From GCA-2737725 sp965229355 (GTDB lineage: Bacteria > Pseudomonadota > Alphaproteobacteria > Rhodospirillales > Rhodospirillaceae), in contig OZ245869.1 of assembly GCA_965229355.1 (NCBI GenBank), forward strand, positions 1,302,001 through 1,366,000: DNA of 64,000 bases, written 5' to 3'. Below the pieces are notes generated by a model. It worked only from the letters and a program-made list of their open reading frames with translations, was not told the origin of the DNA and made no database searches. Below are positions 42,451 through 50,900 of this stretch, piece by piece; the first letter of the stretch is position 1, and each line of letters starts with the position of its first letter. Made by a program: the position numbers and the translations under genes.

Positions 42451-43479
42451 ATGTTGCGTCGTTATGCCCTGACAATTGGACTGCTGCTCGCATCATCTCA
42501 AGCTCTGGCCGCGTATCATGCGCGCGTTGTTGTCTCAGCTGGGCCGTTGTTCAATACGACCCCGGTCGTATCTGGCGAAGGAAACGATGTCCGTATTCGC
42601 ACAGATATATCTGCAGACGATTTAAAGTCGCACCTTGCTGCACCCGGCGGCGTGAGTGTTGTGCGCGGCGAAGGCGCAGACCGCATTTACATCGCCGATA
42701 TTTTTACATTGCGCGAGATCAACAGCACGACAGGGGCGATTAAAAATATTCTGCCGCTCTCACAGCCAGATTTTTATCCCACGACAGTTGCCGCAACTGA
42801 AATCGACGGGCGCAAAATATTGCTTGTCGCGAGTTGGATTTCAGGTCGCCTTCAGTTCATCGATGCGGATTCGGGCCAGGTTGTGCGCGATGAAACGAAC
42901 CTTGCCCAGCCCTATGATATTGTGGCCTTGGCAGATGGTACTGTTGTGGTGGCTGAGGCTGGCACAGGCCGCGTAATGACACTTAACGTAGATGGCCAGC
43001 GGCACGTTCTCGCTGATGGATTTCAACAGCCGTTCGGTTTGGCATTAGCCCAGAACGGCACACTCTATGTGACCGACCGCAAGGCAGGTACGTTAATCGC
43101 GCTCAATCTTCAAACCTTGGCGCGGCGTATCATCGCTGACGGGCTTAATGCGCCCGAAGGTGTAGCTATTTTGGCTGATGGCAATATTGCCGTGGTCGAA
43201 ACCGGCGCCAGAAGCATCATCACCTTTGACGCCGTGAGCGGTAAGCGCGCCAACTTAGCCACCAATCTTGCGATTGGCGATCAAGCCGCCACCGCTTTTA
43301 CGCCCCATCTGGGACAACCTGCCGATGCCCGAATTTTTAACGGCTTGGCTGTGGGGTCTGATGGGGATTTGTATCTGCCTTCTGATCTGCAAACCGTGCT
43401 GTACGTTCTGCAGCCGAGGGGCGGGCCGTCTTCGTTTCGGGCCATGATCCGTGGCTTGACTTCAAAGGTCTTTCGTTAA
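42451..43479 (+). CDS. Secreted NHL-type beta-propeller protein, shorter paralogue
   Basis: A 342-residue protein with a signal peptide (MLRRYALTIGLLLASSQALA) and NHL-like blades such as IVALADGTVVVAEAGTGRVMTL, LALAQNGTLYVTDRKAGTLIAL and VAILADGNIAVVETGARSI. It is related to the preceding gene by repeat type and is in the same transcript by spacing. The ligand and function are unknown. The tRNA-Ala promoter lies across its stop codon. Confidence 0.8.
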   Translation: MLRRYALTIGLLLASSQALAAYHARVVVSAGPLFNTTPVVSGEGNDVRIRTDISADDLKSHLAAPGGVSVVRGEGADRIYIADIFTLREINSTTGAIKNILPLSQPDFYPTTVAATEIDGRKILLVASWISGRLQFIDADSGQVVRDETNLAQPYDIVALADGTVVVAEAGTGRVMTLNVDGQRHVLADGFQQPFGLALAQNGTLYVTDRKAGTLIALNLQTLARRIIADGLNAPEGVAILADGNIAVVETGARSIITFDAVSGKRANLATNLAIGDQAATAFTPHLGQPADARIFNGLAVGSDGDLYLPSDLQTVLYVLQPRGGPSSFRAMIRGLTSKVFR

Positions 43480-43484
43480 AATAT
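43456..43484 (+). promoter_or_regulatory. tRNA-Ala promoter
   Basis: TTGACT (43456-43461) and AAATAT (43479-43484) are separated by exactly 17 bases, followed by a GC-rich CCGCGCCC segment at the likely start site, as in growth-rate-controlled stable RNA promoters. It overlaps the 3' end of the beta-propeller gene. Confidence 0.6.
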
Positions 43485-43496
43485 CCGCGCCCTTCA

Positions 43497-43537
43497 GACC
43501 TGCCGCAGGCATTTTTTTGCTATCCCAAAGGCAGGTC
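43497..43537 (+). promoter_or_regulatory. Leader with two exclusive hairpins before tRNA-Ala
   Basis: A short hairpin TGCC-GCA-GGCA is followed by seven T, which looks like a small terminator. The same left arm also belongs to an 8-bp long-range stem GACCTGCC/GGCAGGTC (43497-43504 with 43530-43537). The two structures exclude each other. The likely use is termination of the beta-propeller transcript. Confidence 0.45.
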
Positions 43538-43555
43538 GAATCCGTTGATGGATAA

Positions 43556-43631
<76 letters not shown>

Positions 43632-43877
43632 TCACGTTCTCCTTTCGCCGTTCAAATACCTTCAGCGCCACGCTGAGGCTGCATGAAGCGTTTTCGTGCG
43701 ACATGCGCTCTGCACGCACATCAACATTACGAAAGCGCTTCTGCAACGCGTTCGCAAATTTTTGAAATTGCGAGGCGCTATCAAAACGTGAACAAAAGGT
43801 GACGTTGTTCGTTTGATGTGAGACAGTGCGCCAACACATTCATCTTTATACTTTCAAACATTTGCGCGAGGTGCGTT

Positions 43878-44357
43878 ATGCAGGGCGACAAACAGGTTAT
43901 TCAATTTCTCAATATGACGTTGAAGAATGAATTGACCGCCATTAACCAGTACTTCTTGCATTCACGTATGCTCAATCAATGGGGCATGAAAAAACTTGGT
44001 GCATATGAATACAAAGAATCTATCGACGAGATGAAACACGCCGACAAATTGATCGAGCGCGTGTTGTTCTTAGATGGTCTTCCGAACCTGCAAGACTTGG
44101 GCAAAATTTATATCGGCGAGAACGTGGAAGATGTGCTGAAGTGCGATCTGCGCTTGGAAATGGAAGCGATTAAGCCGTTGAAAGACGCGATCGCACACTG
44201 CGAGAAGGTTGCGGATTACATTAGTCGCGAGCTTTTTGAAGACATTTTGGAGTCTGAAGAAGAACATATCGACTTCTTGGAGACCCAAATCACGATGGTC
44301 GAAAAGATGGGCCTACAAAATTACATCCAGCTACAAAGCGAAGCCGCAGGCAGCTAA
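43878..44357 (+). CDS. bfr: Bacterioferritin
   Basis: Iron-storage 24-mer with heme between subunits. It has 159 residues. All ferroxidase ligands are in place (E18, E51, H54, E94, E127, H130) and the heme ligand is M52. The frame is open further upstream, but the ATG at 43878 (MQGDKQVIQFLNMTLKNELTAINQYF) is the family start. Convergent to it is bfd, and the two together store and release iron. Confidence 0.97.
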   Translation: MQGDKQVIQFLNMTLKNELTAINQYFLHSRMLNQWGMKKLGAYEYKESIDEMKHADKLIERVLFLDGLPNLQDLGKIYIGENVEDVLKCDLRLEMEAIKPLKDAIAHCEKVADYISRELFEDILESEEEHIDFLETQITMVEKMGLQNYIQLQSEAAGS

Positions 44358-44381
44358 AGGCGTTTCATTTCTCGAGATATA

Positions 44382-44413
44382 AAAAAAGCCGCGATGAAAA
44401 TCGCGGCTTTATC
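44382..44413. terminator. Bidirectional terminator between bfr and bfd
   Basis: A perfect 11-bp stem AAAGCCGCGAT/ATCGCGGCTTT with a GAAA tetraloop. On the minus strand it is followed by seven T, so it suits bfd best; on the plus strand the T-run is short (TTTAT). Confidence 0.9.
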
Positions 44414-44431
44414 GTTTGAGACGTGCTGCGT

Positions 44432-44632
44432 TTATTCTGCCGCCTGCAATGCGCAGGATTGTTGGCACCCCGCGTGCGCTTCAGTGATCACATCATGTGC
44501 TTCATCACGGCAGTGGCCGCACTGTACCTTGGCATCACACGCCGCATAGGCCGCATCGACCGTCATCGCGCCGTTTTGTGCGGCGGCGGTAATTTGCGAT
44601 TTGCGAAGCGCGTTGCAGATGCAGACGTACAC
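44432..44632 (-). CDS. bfd: Bacterioferritin-associated ferredoxin
   Basis: A small [2Fe-2S] protein that reduces bacterioferritin to release iron. The family cysteine spacing CxC-x31-CxxC is exact: C4, C6, C38, C41. It has 66 residues, with two extra cysteines in the C-terminal tail (GCQQSC). It is convergent with bfr. A perfect TGCGA-N5-TCGCA palindrome lies 34 bases upstream of its start, a plausible iron-regulator site. Confidence 0.93.
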   Translation of the reverse strand: MYVCICNALRKSQITAAAQNGAMTVDAAYAACDAKVQCGHCRDEAHDVITEAHAGCQQSCALQAAE

Positions 44633-44665
44633 CGAAAAACCCTTGCCCTAAGCTATGGCGGTTAA

Positions 44666-44680
44666 TGCGAGTAAGTCGCA
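44666..44680. promoter_or_regulatory. TGCGA-N5-TCGCA palindrome upstream of bfd
   Basis: A perfect 5-bp inverted repeat with a 5-base centre, 34 bases before the bfd ATG. Alphaproteobacterial Fur- and Irr-family sites are palindromes of similar length built on TGC...GCA ends, and bfd is iron-regulated in other bacteria. The assignment is inference. The remaining bases to 44870 show no gene. Confidence 0.45.
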
Positions 44681-44870
44681 GTAACACATCATAATTAGCG
44701 GTGACGCAAAGGAATTTCAAGACCCCGTAGAAGGGTAAAAATGATTATAAATCAATGATTTGAAAAATAGCTGGCATTGAATTGCAAGGCTACCAGCTTG
44801 AAATCAGGTAAGCCCCACCAGTCCGATTCCCCCATCTGGGGCCGCCGGAATGGTGGGGTCGCCTGAAAGC

Positions 44871-46430
44871 CTAGCGAACGCCACCCATCATGGCGGTCAT
44901 GCGCTTGGCACAGAGGTACATGATAATCGCCGCGGCGGTCGGCATCAGGCTGACAACACCGAACAATTGCACAAGCGACATTTCCTCGTAGTAGGCCGAC
45001 ATTTGGCCCGCAAAGAAGTTGCCAACCGAAGCGCCCAAGAACCACACGCCCATCATGGCGCCGACGATTTTGGCTGGAGCCAGCTTGCTCATGGAACTTA
45101 AGCCTACAGGACTGATGCAAAGTTCGGCCCAGGTGTGAACGAGGTAGACCAGCACCAACCACATCGGGCTGACCAACGTACCATCACCCGTTTGCATGGC
45201 GGCAAGCGCCATGATCCAGAATCCGACAGCAGCGCCAATCAGGCCCATCGCGAATTTCACAGGGCTCGACGGCTGATTTGCACCCAGTTTCACCCACACC
45301 AGGGCAAAGATGGGAGCGAACATGATGATGAAGAGCGAATTTAATGACTGGAACCACGCGCTGGGGAATTCAAATCCAAACAGCGCGTTTTCTGTGTTGC
45401 GATCCGCAAACAAGTTCAGCGTGGAGCCAGCCTGGTCAAACACCGACCAGAAGATCGCGACAGCCACAAAGAACACAAAGATAATCCAGAGGCGGCTGCG
45501 TTCTTGCGCGGTCCAGCTTTTGTCTGTGAACAGCATGCCGAAGAACACGACGGTAATCAGCAGCAGCGAATACCCCGCAAGATCACGAATCAATAGCGGC
45601 GTAACGGTGATAAGCCCGGTACTGTTTGCAAAAGCCCCGAGTAAAAGCAGCGCCAAAGCAACGGCACCGTATAGCAACGCTTGCTTGCGAAACTTCGCCG
45701 CCAGCTCAGATGTGGGCGCGCCACCTGCGGCAAGACCTGCGCTGCCCAGTGTTCCACCGCCACGCACGTATTGAATAAGACCCAACGTCATCCCAACGCC
45801 TGCGGCCCCAAAACCCCAGTGCCATGCATTATTGGGATCAATCCCCCAACCCTCCAAGGTCGCGCGGAAGCTTGCATCTTGCGCGAGATAGCCCGTGATC
45901 AATGGCCCCAAGAAGCCGCCGACGTTGATGCCCATGTAGAAAATGGAGAACCCAGAATCACGGCGGTCATCTTTCTCGGCGTAAAGCTGGCCGACCATGG
46001 CGCTGATATTAGGCTTCAACAAACCAGTGCCCAACACGATGAGCACCAAGCCCAACGGAAAGAAACCATTGAAAGGAACCGCGAGCGAGAAGTGCCCGCA
46101 CGCAATCAAGATGCCGCCGTATAAGACCGCTTTCCGTTGACCAAACACTTTATCGGCCAACCAACCGCCCGGCACACTCATCAGGTAGACCATCGCCGTG
46201 TAAGTGCCGTAGATGGCGCCTGCGGTTGCGACATCCAGCCCCATGCCACCGTTGGCAGCACTGGCGGTCATGAACAAAATCAGCAGCGCGCGGAGGCCGT
46301 AGTAACTAAAGCGCTCCCACATTTCGCTGAAAAAAAGTGTCGACAAACCACGTGGGTGGCCAAAAAAAGCGCGGTCTTGCGCGGCATCACCGAGTCCGAT
46401 TTGACCCGGACTCGCTTGAACATCAGACAT
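44871..46430 (-). CDS. Proton-dependent oligopeptide transporter (POT/PTR family)
   Basis: Di/tripeptide:proton symporter in the inner membrane, 519 residues with about 14 hydrophobic segments. The POT signature ExxER is in FFSEMWERFSYYGLRALL in helix 1, with GGWLADKVFGQRKAVLYGG and the PTR2 motif FSIFYMGINVGGFLGP. The ATG at 46430 (MSDVQASPGQ) has a strong upstream GGGGGAC sequence. The longer frame to 46484 lacks one and is not used. Confidence 0.92.
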   Translation of the reverse strand: MSDVQASPGQIGLGDAAQDRAFFGHPRGLSTLFFSEMWERFSYYGLRALLILFMTASAANGGMGLDVATAGAIYGTYTAMVYLMSVPGGWLADKVFGQRKAVLYGGILIACGHFSLAVPFNGFFPLGLVLIVLGTGLLKPNISAMVGQLYAEKDDRRDSGFSIFYMGINVGGFLGPLITGYLAQDASFRATLEGWGIDPNNAWHWGFGAAGVGMTLGLIQYVRGGGTLGSAGLAAGGAPTSELAAKFRKQALLYGAVALALLLLGAFANSTGLITVTPLLIRDLAGYSLLLITVVFFGMLFTDKSWTAQERSRLWIIFVFFVAVAIFWSVFDQAGSTLNLFADRNTENALFGFEFPSAWFQSLNSLFIIMFAPIFALVWVKLGANQPSSPVKFAMGLIGAAVGFWIMALAAMQTGDGTLVSPMWLVLVYLVHTWAELCISPVGLSSMSKLAPAKIVGAMMGVWFLGASVGNFFAGQMSAYYEEMSLVQLFGVVSLMPTAAAIIMYLCAKRMTAMMGGVR

Positions 46431-46570
46431 GAGGTCCCCCTCGACCTTGAAAACATCTGCCCCATGTAGGGGCGCTTGGCACATAGTGAACTGTTTTCCG
46501 GGGAAACTGAAAAGGGCTTTCTGGCCAATGCCTCAACAAACCTGCTTGAGGAGAAGTGCTGGCTAAAAAA

Positions 46571-46639
46571 TGAGTGCGCGGCACACTTAAAATTAGGTGC
46601 GCGATACCATTAAAATCAGGTGCGCGGCACCATGAGTTT
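46571..46639. repeat. Three 23-bp tandem direct repeats
   Basis: Units at 46571-46593, 46594-46616 and 46617-46639 follow without gap, each with a (T/C)(A/G)(A/G)GTGCGCG core, a C or T then AC, and an AT-rich end in the first two (TTAAAAT). Neighbouring units agree at about 16-17 of 23 positions. A degenerate fourth unit may precede them. They lie 144 bases upstream of the subtilase gene in a 350-base gap that otherwise shows no gene. Confidence 0.6.
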
Positions 46640-46782
46640 GCCGTAAACTTTGCCTACCTTCGCTTGGTCGCCAAGGTCTTCCGTAACACAGGTATAGACA
46701 TGCATGGCATGCGCTGTTTTTGCGCGGTCATGACCCGTGCGTGTCTTAAGCTTGTGCAGCAAGACCACCCGGAGTTTTAGGA

Positions 46783-49035
46783 ATGCGCATGTTTCGTTTT
46801 TTCCCCGTCGTGTTGGCAATGGTTGCCTTATGTGCCGGACCGTCGCACGCCCAAGACGGTGCAAATATGACTGAGATTAAAGCTGCGATTGCGCGCGACG
46901 GCACCGCACGCGTGATTGTCGAGATGACCCTGCCCGACGCCGTAATCGCGTCTGAACGCGCACAGTCTGACGTCCGCGGCATGACGCGCGATGTAGTGCG
47001 CGAGAAAATTCAGCGCCGTCGCAGTGCTGTGGCTGAACGGTCGCGTGAGATGAAATCAGAGTTATCGCAATCTAACATGCGTATGGAGCAAGAGTACGAA
47101 CACCTGCCCATGTTCACGACGACGGTAGATGCCACGAAGCTTGAACGCTTAATGCGCATGTCACGCGTGAAAACGATCGCGTTGGATAAGCCCGTCAGTA
47201 TGCGCCAAATTTTACCGTCTATCGTGCTGGATAAAATTGCGGTCAACGCACCGAACACCGAATCAAAACAAGATGTCATGGATGCTGCGTCGGAAATTGC
47301 AACGCGGCGCGCTGCTGTTTCATCAGACAATCCTGAAACCGCAAAACTGTCGAACACCGTGACGTATATTAATGCCGACAAAGCCTGGGCGCGTGGGTTT
47401 ACCGGCCAAGGCCAAACCATTGCGGTGCTGGATGAAGGTATTGATCCAAGCCACGAAATGTTTGTGGGAAAAATCGTTGCCGAAGCTTGCTATTCAACAT
47501 TAGTGCGCAGTGATGATCAGTCTTTATGCCCCGGCGGGGCCAGTTCCTCCACAGCTACAGGCGCTGCAAGCGTGTGTAACGGGAGCGGCAGTGCGGCGAG
47601 TTGCGAGCATGGCAGTCATGTCGCCGGTATTGCGGCAGGCAATGACACAACCGGTTCGTACACCCTGAAAGGCGTGGCTTACGGTGCCACCTTAATGCCT
47701 ATTCAGGTTTTCACGCGCTCAAATAATCAGACCGATTGCGATGGTGCAGCACCATGTTTGGTGTCTTACGCATCAGCGATCTTGAACGGCTTGAACTATG
47801 TGATTTCACAAGCGTCCACACGCAACATAGCCGCTGTGAATATCAGCATCGGCGGCGCCCCTGTGACCCCGCCCTGTGACAGCGATGTGCGTAAAAGTGC
47901 GATTGATACATTGCGCACGCTCGGCATTTTGACCACCATCGCTGCCGGGAATGAAGGTCAACAAAATCGTATTGATCCGCCGGGCTGCATCAGCACGGCC
48001 ATCACCGTCAGCTCCACTATTATCACCACGCCCGATCAGGGCATGAATCATGGGCCAACCGTTGATGTATTGGCCCCCGGTTTTTTAGTGAACTCAGCCG
48101 ACGCAGGCACCGGCTTTAACTACACCGCAAAAACCGGCACATCGATGGCGACACCACATGCAGCCGGTGCCATTGCAATTCTGAAGTCTGCCAAACCCAC
48201 GGCGACGGCGGATCAAATTGAAGCAGCATTGAAGAACGGCGGCATCAGCACCACGGCAAGCGGTTGGACGTGGTCGACACCGCGGCTGGATGTGAATCGC
48301 TCTCTTGATATGTTGAACGAAGCCCCATTGGTGGGCGTTGCTATCCCTGGTGTGTTCGGATCACGCAATGCGGGCGGGGCATCTTACGTGCGTCTCTTTA
48401 ACCCAGAAGTCGACCAGGCGCTTGCGGTTATTCAAATTTATGATGATCTGACCGGCAGCCGTGTCGCGACATGGTCAAGACCTATTAACGGCATGTCATC
48501 GCCACAAATTTCCATGGCGGAGATTGAAGCGCAAGCTGTTCCGCCTATTCAACCGGTCGCAAGCACATCGCAGTTTTATACGTTGTTTGTTGATGCCGTG
48601 TTCGCAGGCTACGCCCAGCATGTGTTATGGAGCCCACAGACAGGTGTGCTGAGTAACATGTCGTTATGCGATAACGGCGTTAGCACCACGGGCCGGTTCA
48701 TCAACAACACGCACACTACATTGATTGGCGTATACACCAGCTATGTGTTGGTCAACAACACTGGCAGTGTAGCGGCGCGGCCCAGCTTCAATGTGCGCGA
48801 TGCACGTGTTGGAACGAACCTGGGCACGTTTACGGTCACCGCAGACATTAAAGCGCATACATCAAGCCTGATCAAAGTCAGCGATGTGTTGCAAACCTTG
48901 GGCCGCACGCCCGACAGTACGCAGTTTCACCTTAATTTGATCATGAACAGCAGCTTTACCGGGTTTGCACAACACTGGGTGCGAAACGAAGCCAATGGCG
49001 CCATCACCAGTATGGCTGCGAAGTGTGACATCTAA
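46783..49035 (+). CDS. Secreted subtilisin-like (S8) serine protease
   Basis: A 750-residue exported protease. It has a signal peptide (1-23) and an I9-like propeptide region (about 30-140). The catalytic domain has D217 (VLDEGIDPSHEMF), H276 (CEHGSHVAGIAAG), oxyanion N390 (IAAGNEG) and S454 (GTSMATPHAAGAI). Several cysteines in the catalytic domain suggest disulfides. The last 215 residues are two copies of an unrecognised domain (about 534-630 and 653-749), each ending in a GxAQH...G...M...CD pattern. It is upstream of two SnoaL-like secreted proteins. Confidence 0.92.
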   Translation: MRMFRFFPVVLAMVALCAGPSHAQDGANMTEIKAAIARDGTARVIVEMTLPDAVIASERAQSDVRGMTRDVVREKIQRRRSAVAERSREMKSELSQSNMRMEQEYEHLPMFTTTVDATKLERLMRMSRVKTIALDKPVSMRQILPSIVLDKIAVNAPNTESKQDVMDAASEIATRRAAVSSDNPETAKLSNTVTYINADKAWARGFTGQGQTIAVLDEGIDPSHEMFVGKIVAEACYSTLVRSDDQSLCPGGASSSTATGAASVCNGSGSAASCEHGSHVAGIAAGNDTTGSYTLKGVAYGATLMPIQVFTRSNNQTDCDGAAPCLVSYASAILNGLNYVISQASTRNIAAVNISIGGAPVTPPCDSDVRKSAIDTLRTLGILTTIAAGNEGQQNRIDPPGCISTAITVSSTIITTPDQGMNHGPTVDVLAPGFLVNSADAGTGFNYTAKTGTSMATPHAAGAIAILKSAKPTATADQIEAALKNGGISTTASGWTWSTPRLDVNRSLDMLNEAPLVGVAIPGVFGSRNAGGASYVRLFNPEVDQALAVIQIYDDLTGSRVATWSRPINGMSSPQISMAEIEAQAVPPIQPVASTSQFYTLFVDAVFAGYAQHVLWSPQTGVLSNMSLCDNGVSTTGRFINNTHTTLIGVYTSYVLVNNTGSVAARPSFNVRDARVGTNLGTFTVTADIKAHTSSLIKVSDVLQTLGRTPDSTQFHLNLIMNSSFTGFAQHWVRNEANGAITSMAAKCDI

Positions 49036-49072
49036 ATTCCATATATTTTAAACCACGCATTGGATGAGCCCG

Positions 49073-49101
49073 TGTGCGCCCCCTTCTAAGTGCGGCGCAC
49101 A
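49073..49101. repeat. 8-bp inverted repeat between subtilase and SnoaL genes
   Basis: TGTGCGCC (49073-49080) and GGCGCACA (49094-49101) pair perfectly around a 13-base loop, 37 bases after the subtilase stop and 45 bases before the next start. No T-run follows, so a Rho-independent terminator is not supported; an attenuator, mRNA-end hairpin or operator is possible. Confidence 0.5.
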
Positions 49102-49146
49102 GTTGTCTAGACTTTCGCCTTCATCGTGTCGGAGGGGGAAGCGACA

Positions 49147-49728
49147 ATGTTTTTATGGGCAAGACGGGCCTTAATATGTACGGCGCTGATGGCAGCAGTC
49201 ACGACTGCTGCCGCGCAAGAGGCAAGCACAGATCGCAACCTTGGACCGAAAGGCGAAGCCGTATGTGTAGGTCACGAAGCCAATCGTGATTTATACTTCA
49301 AAGTGCTGGCCGAGATTTTTAACAAGCGCGATCTGACGAACGTTGAAAATTATTTCGCACCAGAATTCAAAAATCACAACGCGCCATCATGGGCGGCGCA
49401 AGGCCCTGATGCGATTCGGCAGTACTTGCCGATGTTAGCGGGCGCATTCCCGGACCGGGCCGTTGTGCACGAGTTTGTATTGTGCGACGGCGATTACATT
49501 ATTGCGCGCACGCATGTGACCGGCACCAGCAAAGGCCCCTACATGGGTCAGCCTGCCACCGGCAAAACATACAAGGTGACGGGGACAGATATTTACCGCG
49601 TGAAGAATGGCAAGATGACAGACCGCTGGGGCAATGAAGATGCCTTAGGCATGATGCAGCAATTAGGTTACGTGCCCGAGCGCGGCGGCGGCCCACCACC
49701 ATCTGCAAAACCTGCTGATAAAAAATAA
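49147..49728 (+). CDS. Secreted SnoaL-like protein 1
   Basis: A 193-residue protein with a signal peptide (ending TTAAAQ) and a SnoaL/NTF2-like fold. FNKRDLTNVENYFAPEFKNHNAP, AQGPDAIRQYLPMLAGAFPD and the C-terminal WGNEDALGMMQQLGYVP are present, then a Pro/Lys tail. The ATG at 49147 has GGAGGGGG upstream, so it is preferred over an in-frame start seven codons earlier. It is paralogous to the next gene. SnoaL-like folds bind small hydrophobic ligands or catalyse cyclisations; the role here is unknown. Confidence 0.85.
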   Translation: MFLWARRALICTALMAAVTTAAAQEASTDRNLGPKGEAVCVGHEANRDLYFKVLAEIFNKRDLTNVENYFAPEFKNHNAPSWAAQGPDAIRQYLPMLAGAFPDRAVVHEFVLCDGDYIIARTHVTGTSKGPYMGQPATGKTYKVTGTDIYRVKNGKMTDRWGNEDALGMMQQLGYVPERGGGPPPSAKPADKK

Positions 49729-49746
49729 AAGAGGTCATGTATTCCG

Positions 49747-50334
49747 ATGAAAAATATTCTTCTGATCACAGCGGCTGTGATGGCGATGGCAACCACCGCG
49801 CACGCAGATTCACTTGATAATCCGGCAGGCATGGACCCGTCCTGCAAAGGGCATGAGCAAAACCGCGAAACCTATTTGAAAGAACTCGAATGGGTGGTGA
49901 ACGGCGGCCGTATGGAATTGATCAGCGAGTTAATTGCGCCTGAATATCGCAACAACAGCGCACCGCCCGGTGCGGCACAGGGGCCTGATGCGATCCGGCA
50001 ATACTTAGGCATTCTGAAAAATGCGTTCCCTGATCGCAAAGTGCGCAATGACATGCTGCTGTGCGCAGGCGATTTTGTGATTGTACGTTCGACCGTCACG
50101 GGCACATCGACCGGCCCTTACTTCGGCCAGCCAGCAACGGGCAAAAGCTATAGCGTGACCGGCACTGACATTTACATGATTAAGGACGGTAAGTTTCGGG
50201 CACGCTGGGGCAACGAAGATGCCATGGGCATGATGCAGCAGTTGGGATATCTTCCGAACGAACGCCCGGCTTTCGCAGGACCTGGAGGTCCACCGCCGGG
50301 AGGTCCACCACCGAGCGGCAAACCAAAACCCTAA
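49747..50334 (+). CDS. Secreted SnoaL-like protein 2
   Basis: A 195-residue paralogue of the preceding protein, with its own signal peptide (MKNILLITAAVMAMATTAHA). The shared segments are AQGPDAIRQYL, AFPDR, VTGTSxGPYxGQPATGK, VTGTDIY and RWGNEDAxGMMQQLGY. The C-terminal tail has become a Gly/Pro repeat (GGPPPGGPPPSGKPKP). The genes are 18 bases apart in the same direction, so they arose by tandem duplication and are probably co-transcribed. The function is unknown. Confidence 0.85.
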   Translation: MKNILLITAAVMAMATTAHADSLDNPAGMDPSCKGHEQNRETYLKELEWVVNGGRMELISELIAPEYRNNSAPPGAAQGPDAIRQYLGILKNAFPDRKVRNDMLLCAGDFVIVRSTVTGTSTGPYFGQPATGKSYSVTGTDIYMIKDGKFRARWGNEDAMGMMQQLGYLPNERPAFAGPGGPPPGGPPPSGKPKP

Positions 50335-50357
50335 AAAGGTTTTCCCAAAGGTCATCA

Positions 50358-50882
50358 GTGAGCATTCCCACTTTAGTGACGCAGCATTTGGTGCTTCGCG
50401 GTTTTCGCGAAGATGATCTTGATGCTGTTGCGGGAATGTATGCTGATGAAGACTTCGCACGCTTCATCACACCAGACGGCAAGCCGTATAACCGCGCTAT
50501 TGCGTGGCGCACGTTGTGTGGCTTTGCCGGGCACTGGGCGCTGCGCGGCTATGGGTTTTGGGGCGTCGAAGAAAAGGCGAGCCGCACTTTAATTGGCTCC
50601 GTCGGATGTCACTTCCCCGAAGGTTGGCCGGCCAAAGAAGTGGGGTGGTCAATTCACAAATCACACTGGGGCAAAGGCTATGCGACCGAAGCTGCGCACG
50701 CAGCTTTGCACTTTGCTGCGAACACCTTGCGCTGGCCCCATGCCATTCATGTGATCAACCCGAACAATGTACGTTCGGCTGCTGTGGCGATGAAGTTGGG
50801 ATCAAAGTTGGAAGGTGAGTGGAATCGCGATGGGGTTTTGCTGCATCTGTATGGTCAGGACTTAAGTCCTGATGCGGTGTGA
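50358..50882 (+). CDS. GNAT family N-acetyltransferase (RimJ/RimL-like)
   Basis: Acetyl-CoA-dependent acyltransferase, 174 residues. The RimJ/RimL pattern is visible: TQHLVLRGFREDDLDAVAGMYAD, GSVGCHFPEGWPAKEVGWSIHKSHWGKGYATEAAHAAL (the acetyl-CoA loop is WGKGYATEA) and NPNNVRSAAVAMKLGSKLEG. The start is GTG at 50358 with GGTCATCA upstream. The acceptor is unknown. Confidence 0.88.
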   Translation: MSIPTLVTQHLVLRGFREDDLDAVAGMYADEDFARFITPDGKPYNRAIAWRTLCGFAGHWALRGYGFWGVEEKASRTLIGSVGCHFPEGWPAKEVGWSIHKSHWGKGYATEAAHAALHFAANTLRWPHAIHVINPNNVRSAAVAMKLGSKLEGEWNRDGVLLHLYGQDLSPDAV

Positions 50883-50900
50883 ATAACGGAGAAAGCGGCC

